Below the pieces are notes generated by a model, which was not told where the DNA came from, searched no databases, and worked only from the letters and a program-made list of their open reading frames with translations. Positions 34,249 through 37,754 of a DNA stretch of 37,754 nt are shown piece after piece. This DNA comes from Prevotellaceae bacterium (GTDB lineage: Bacteria > Bacteroidota > Bacteroidia > Bacteroidales > Bacteroidaceae): assembly GCA_019420585.1 (NCBI GenBank), contig JAHZGX010000020.1:1-37754 (forward strand), in the 5' to 3' direction. Positions within the stretch are counted from its first letter, which is position 1, and each line of letters opens with the position of its first letter. A program made the translations under genes and the position numbers.

Positions 34249-34831
34249 ATATCTTAATTGCATATATTACCTGATCTTTTGCAATATCACCACGCTCCCC
34301 ATACAGAGGGTCTTTGTAACTATAATTGTTGCCGCTATCACCATCAAGGATGATGGCATGAGTAACTTTTTCGTTGTCGGTCTTCGTCACGCCTATCACT
34401 TGACCTTTAGGAGCTTTCCACTTAAAGTAATCATCTATCTTGGACGAATTGGTTTCCCATCCTCCGCTTGTCTCGAAGAACATATTGATAAAATTTGCGG
34501 TATCAGGATTGGGGATTGGATCTCCATCATTCTCGAAATAAGCCGTAGGCACATTCGCAGTAGTAACCCTCACATAGCCGCTTTTCTCCCAGAATTCCAG
34601 GGAGTTGTATTTACATCCGTATTCTCCTTCTGTAAATTTCAGCCCATAATGAGAACCTATACTCTCCATGCAAGTAAAGAGGCAATTCCCCCTGCCCGAC
34701 CCCCAGGAGGCGCTGCTGCCTGATGGAGATTCGGAACCCGTCTCGCTGAGGTTATTGTAGACCTCTACGCTGTCTGCATCGTTGATGCCGCATGACATCT
34801 CGGGGATGTCGTTCAGATTTAATTCTTTCAT
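34220..34831 (-). CDS. Papain/C39-like cysteine protease-like protein with a peptide-precursor-type N-terminus
   Basis: 203 residues, no signal peptide. The first 15 residues, MKELNLNDIPEMSCG, resemble the double-glycine-type leaders of Bacteroidota peptide precursors (K-x-L-x-L-x-x-I/L-x-x-x-S-G/C-G). A Ser/Gly-rich linker (about 30-48) leads to a domain with NCLFTCMESIG (C50), VTHAIILDGD (H158) and YKDPLYGERG (D174), the order and spacing of a papain/C39-like Cys-His-Asp triad. The oxyanion glutamine expected six residues before the Cys is absent (G44), so activity is doubtful. It is encoded between a DUF6734-like gene and a secreted protein. It may be an exported cargo, a toxin or a maturation enzyme. 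The leader and the fold are inferred from motifs. Confidence 0.65.
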   Translation of the reverse strand: MKELNLNDIPEMSCGINDADSVEVYNNLSETGSESPSGSSASWGSGRGNCLFTCMESIGSHYGLKFTEGEYGCKYNSLEFWEKSGYVRVTTANVPTAYFENDGDPIPNPDTANFINMFFETSGGWETNSSKIDDYFKWKAPKGQVIGVTKTDNEKVTHAIILDGDSGNNYSYKDPLYGERGDIAKDQVIYAIKIYGTKASEEK

Positions 34832-34897
34832 AATCTCTCGCTGTTTGTTGTTTGTAATGTTTTATTGGCGTTTTGACGTATGCGCCTTCTCTGTAAA

Positions 34898-36355
34898 TTA
34901 CACTTCGTGTTCCCTGCGCAGTATTACTGCTCCGAAATACATGAGGTACTCCATCTCTTTCATGACAAGTTTGACCTTGACATTTCCCGGAATCATGTCT
35001 GGCTTTATGCAAGCACAGGCATTGTCAACGACCTCCTTCACGGTCAACTCCGATTGAGAGAGGCTTCTGATCATGTTGACTCCCAAGACTCCTACTCCCA
35101 CATCTCTTACTCCGTCTGCGCCCAATCTTGGTACCATGCAAATCCAGAATCGCTTCATGGAAGAAGGCAGGGACAAACGTCTGCGCAATATAGCCAAGGC
35201 TTTCTCCGGCCAGTCTTCGGGAATCTCAAAGATTTTGAGATATGGACTCAAGCGCAAGCGTGACGACAGGATTCCTTCCGAATTGATGTTCTTGTAGGCA
35301 TTGGCTTCTTCCTTTTCTATACTCCAAATTGACCCAAACGGCAGACTCCTCCATTCCCTTTCTGCTGCCATCATGAAGTCCTCGTATTTCGCGATGCAAC
35401 TTTCCACGCTTAACGGGCTTTTCAAATACCCGTCATGCAGGACAAGCCGGGAATTGTATTCGGGGAACAGGCGGTAAACCTTCAAGTAGAATTCCGGGAA
35501 CCTGGCCAGCAGGACTTTCCCAAGCATCTCGCATACGCTTTTGTCTTGCTTGTGCCCACCCAGAATGTGGAAGAAAGGCTTTTCGTCGAACTTCACAAGA
35601 TTGCAAAATTTCTCGCCTGAATATCCCTCGTCCTTGACGGGCTTTCCGTAGACGCTTGCCACGCTTCGCCCTTCCCTGTCGGCCAAGGCGGCAAAGAACA
35701 TCTGCTCGTAGAGGATGTTGCAGACCACGCCGGAATGTGCAACCTCGGGATTGTTCATTTGGTTATCGTCGATAAAGCGGAAGGCTTCATCGCATACTTT
35801 GCGGATAAAAGCCAAGTCCGTTCCGCCGAAGATGCCCATGTTGTATGAGGCAAGAGTCTCGCTCTTTAGTCCCTCGACGATGAAGCCCGGGAGCCGTATG
35901 CTACGATGCTTCACGATCTTGTCCATCATATCCCAATAATATCCTGTTCCTATCTCTCGGTTTTGGGCAACCAAGGGCGAATGGGAAATCGCATCGGGTA
36001 TTCGACGGGACAAATATACGTCTCCGTCAACATGGATGAACGGCACAGTCTGCTCGGCATAGGTTCTCATCTTGGCCTGCGCCCAATGCTGTGACAGTCC
36101 TAATGTCCTGTCATAAACGACGTGCACTTCCGTATAAGGAAGATTAAGCAAGTCTATCAGTACATGCTTGCCTTCCTCGTCCGTATAAAGGGCGACCTCG
36201 TCATAGTGCATCCTCAGGCAGATACAACTCAGTGCCCACGACATAAGGTTGTATTCCGCATGCCTCCATCCGAAATCGCATTTCAAGGGATCTTGTCCAG
36301 CCGTCCAAAACGTCTGCACGATGCGCATCTTGCTGTCGGTCAAAGGCTGTTTCAT
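34898..36355 (-). CDS. DUF6734-like protein, putative GT-A glycosyltransferase
   Basis: About 485 residues from M(36355), cytoplasmic, with no signal or membrane helices. The N-terminal half looks like a GT-A fold: IVQTFWTAGQ at the start, then FIHVDGDVYL with a D110-G-D112 motif at the place of a metal-binding DxD, and NMGIFGGTDLAFI, a segment like the acceptor-side motif of GT8/mannosyltransferase-like enzymes. I recall this architecture as DUF6734, found near Bacteroidota peptide-precursor genes. The C-terminal ~85 residues are unrecognised. It lies 66 bp upstream of the leader-protease gene. It could glycosylate the leader protein or a related peptide. The frame is open to 36415; an alternative start is 36328. 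Confidence 0.65.
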   Translation of the reverse strand: MKQPLTDSKMRIVQTFWTAGQDPLKCDFGWRHAEYNLMSWALSCICLRMHYDEVALYTDEEGKHVLIDLLNLPYTEVHVVYDRTLGLSQHWAQAKMRTYAEQTVPFIHVDGDVYLSRRIPDAISHSPLVAQNREIGTGYYWDMMDKIVKHRSIRLPGFIVEGLKSETLASYNMGIFGGTDLAFIRKVCDEAFRFIDDNQMNNPEVAHSGVVCNILYEQMFFAALADREGRSVASVYGKPVKDEGYSGEKFCNLVKFDEKPFFHILGGHKQDKSVCEMLGKVLLARFPEFYLKVYRLFPEYNSRLVLHDGYLKSPLSVESCIAKYEDFMMAAEREWRSLPFGSIWSIEKEEANAYKNINSEGILSSRLRLSPYLKIFEIPEDWPEKALAILRRRLSLPSSMKRFWICMVPRLGADGVRDVGVGVLGVNMIRSLSQSELTVKEVVDNACACIKPDMIPGNVKVKLVMKEMEYLMYFGAVILRREHEV

Positions 36356-36403
36356 ATCATTTCTTTCATTTTTGATTGTTTTTCGTTTCAGGAAAGGGAG
36401 TAC

Positions 36404-36434
36404 CCCTCCCCCCAATGTTGCCGAGGGGGGAGGG
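36404..36434. other. GC-rich hairpin between the DUF6261 and DUF6734-like genes
   Basis: CCCTCCCCCC (36404-36413) pairs exactly with GGGGGGAGGG (36425-36434) across an 11-nt loop. Neither side has a good T-run. It may be a transcription barrier or a processing site after the DUF6261 gene. If it ends transcription, the DUF6734-like gene needs its own promoter, and none is clear. Confidence 0.45.
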
Positions 36435-36471
36435 ATTCCCGATGTGCTTGCTCCCGGGGAGCGGGGATGCT

Positions 36472-37332
36472 TCAGGCCAGGTCGTCGCCGCCGTCGCTTC
36501 CACCGCCGGTGTTGCCGCCGGAACTGCCGCCTTGGTTGCCGCCCGTGTTGCCGGAGCCGCCGGTGCCCGTGCCGCCGCCGGTGCCGGAATCAGAGCCCGA
36601 GCCGGAGCCGCCGGTGCCGCTTGTGTCGGCCGGTGCGCTGGCCTGGCCGAGCACTTCGCGCTTGTAGCGCACGATCTCGGTGTTCGTGCGGTCGATGAAG
36701 GCAGCGTAGTCCTTCTCGCCCTCCACCAGGGCCAGGGCGTTCACCATCTTCACCAGCATGCGGCAGGCCTCGTCGGTGGCCTTGCGCGATGCCTTCAGCG
36801 CGCCCACGGTGGTGCCCACCTGCTCGTTGCCGCGCTGGTCGAGGAGGCGGTTCACACGCTCGTTGGCCTCCTTCATGCAGGTGACGAACTCGCCGAGGGA
36901 GAGAGCCTCCACCTGCGGCTTGTAGGTGCCCTCCAGGTCGGCGATGAAGTTCTTGAGCATGCCGGTCTCGCGGTCGAGCTGCATCTTGGGGTCGATGGCG
37001 TAATCCTTGATGTGCTGGCTGAGCACCTTGGCTGCGTTGGCCATCGTCTCCACGGGGAGCCTGAGGAATCCCTGCACGGCCTTCTTGTAGCCGATGTAGA
37101 AGTTGTCACGCTTGGCATCGGCCGCGGCAATCTCGTCGGAGAGCATGCTCTTCTGCGAGAGTTTCAGGTCGGCATCCTCCTGCTCCACGGCGGCCTTGAG
37201 TGCAGCCACCTGGGCTGCGGCCTTGGTGCTCACGGCCCGGTCGCCCTCGGCACGTGCCAGGAGGTTGCTCACGTAGGTGAAATGTGCGCCGTTGTTCATG
37301 CGCCCCAGGTAAATGTCTGAAATTTCCTTCAT
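36472..37332 (-). CDS. DUF6261-like protein with a Gly/Ser/Thr-rich C-terminal tail
   Basis: 286 residues from M(37332); homologues begin like MKEISDIYLGRMNNGAHF. The first ~230 residues are all-helical, with patterns typical of DUF6261 proteins of Bacteroidota: LSRL/LGRMNN-HF start, DxxRDxxYxxY (here AADAKRDNFYIGYKKAV), and a late RTNTEIVRYKR helix. The last ~55 residues (from about 231) are almost only Gly, Ser, Thr, Asp and Asn in repeats such as GTGGSGSGSDSG, a tail I do not expect in this family. The function of DUF6261 is unknown. The frame extends to 37374, but the conserved start is at 37332. A TACCTTTA box lies at 37394-37401. Confidence 0.75.
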   Translation of the reverse strand: MKEISDIYLGRMNNGAHFTYVSNLLARAEGDRAVSTKAAAQVAALKAAVEQEDADLKLSQKSMLSDEIAAADAKRDNFYIGYKKAVQGFLRLPVETMANAAKVLSQHIKDYAIDPKMQLDRETGMLKNFIADLEGTYKPQVEALSLGEFVTCMKEANERVNRLLDQRGNEQVGTTVGALKASRKATDEACRMLVKMVNALALVEGEKDYAAFIDRTNTEIVRYKREVLGQASAPADTSGTGGSGSGSDSGTGGGTGTGGSGNTGGNQGGSSGGNTGGGSDGGDDLA

Positions 37333-37476
37333 GATGAATGTATTTTTAGGTTTTACGAAATGGAAAGCCGGCAAACTCTTCCTGCCGGCAGCCTAAAGGT
37401 AAGGCTTTTTTCAAAGCACCGGCCATTTCCGGCAGGTTTTTTCTTGGATTTCCCGAAATCCGGGCAGTTCCGGGCT

Positions 37477-37754
37477 GAAAACGACAGGATTGCAGCAATC
37501 CGGAGCCAAACACTTTTGGAAACGGCAGGATTGCAGCAATCCGGAGCCAAACTCTTCGGGAAACGGCAGGATTGCAGCAATCCGGAGCCAAACGCTTCGG
37601 GAAACGACAGGATTGCAGCAATCCGGAGCCAAACTTTTTTGGAAGCGACAGGATTGCGGCAATCCGGAGCCAAACTCTTCGGGAAACGACAGGATTGCTG
37701 CAATCCGGAGCCAAACACTTTTGGAAACGGCAGGATTGCAGCAATCCGGAGCCA
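37477..37754. repeat. 41-bp tandem repeat with a conserved palindrome (7 copies, runs off the window)
   Basis: The core GGATTGCAGCAATCC starts at 37487, 37528, 37569, 37610, 37651, 37692 and 37733, an exact period of 41 bp; the last copy is cut by the window end. The core is a 7+1+7 palindrome. The central base changes (A, G in copy 5, T in copy 6) while the arms stay fixed. It is followed by GGAGCCAAAC and a short variable segment of two types (ACTTTTGGAAACG or TCTTCGGGAAACG). The period is not a multiple of three, so open frames through it are not credible genes. Confidence 0.9.

Noticed and set aside
37346..37744. Open frames of up to 132 codons on the minus strand through the 41-bp repeat
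   Set aside because: The 41-bp period cycles the same DNA through all three frames, giving repeated peptides in each. No start context or family; it is a by-product of a stop-free repeat.
37477..37754. Possible CRISPR array
   Set aside because: The variable part between conserved cores is only about 13 bp and occurs in two recurring types, not unique spacers, and no cas gene is present.

Overview
The window looks like chromosome from a member of the Bacteroidales (Bacteroides/Prevotella-like). Evidence: many genes are preceded by the Bacteroidota -7 box TAnnTTTG, often with a TTG/TTTG -33 element 19-21 bp upstream; Shine-Dalgarno sequences are scarce; and several families are typical of the phylum (DUF3244, DUF6261, DUF6734-like, an HU-related fragment, GH78 and GH123 secreted enzymes). 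The order rimP-nusA-infB-cvpA-sufBCDS also fits. These family names come from recognising motifs by eye; no database search was run.

Layout. (1) 54-2758, minus strand: DUF3244 secreted protein, GT2 glycosyltransferase, GT-C (TMTC-like) membrane glycosyltransferase. (2) 2759-4878: a divergent intergenic region with three copies of a 17-bp motif, then a membrane-spanning TPR / coiled-coil / HTH regulator. (3) 4879-7280: a repeat-rich accessory stretch holding an HU-like gene remnant, a 22-bp tandem array of palindromic units, a 141-bp palindromic element, an AT-rich two-gene cassette (4-TM protein plus membrane-anchored S24/LexA-like protein) and a strong terminator. (4) 7090-12346: a ribokinase and sugar transporter pair on the plus strand, then a GH123-like hexosaminidase and SGNH esterase on the minus strand. 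This region is bracketed by two copies of a ~190-bp MITE-like element. (5) 12369-15873, minus: ung, gpmI, rnhB and a lipoprotein. (6) 15986-25848, minus: one long translation and Fe-S operon, rimP-nusA-infB-cvpA-sufB-sufC-sufD-sufS, with a canonical promoter and a possible leader attenuator. (7) 26019-30132, minus: a solitary C5-cytosine DNA methyltransferase, a 45-aa membrane protein, a CtpA-type S41 protease and a PfkB kinase. (8) Two identical tRNA-Asn genes, a terminator and a second 22-bp repeat array. (9) 30697-33321, minus: an alpha-L-rhamnosidase. (10) 33487-37332, minus: an unusual group made of a secreted protein, a papain/C39-like protein with a peptide-precursor-like N-terminus, a DUF6734-like putative glycosyltransferase and a DUF6261 protein with a Gly/Ser tail. 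It is followed by a 41-bp tandem repeat that runs off the window end.

The best candidates for undescribed biology are the S24-like/4-TM cassette (5813-6997), the leader-protease/DUF6734 cluster (33487-36355), and the TPR-HTH regulator with its repeated operator-like motif facing DUF3244 and the glycosyltransferases. The housekeeping block (ung to rimP) appears ordinary apart from the leader hairpin.
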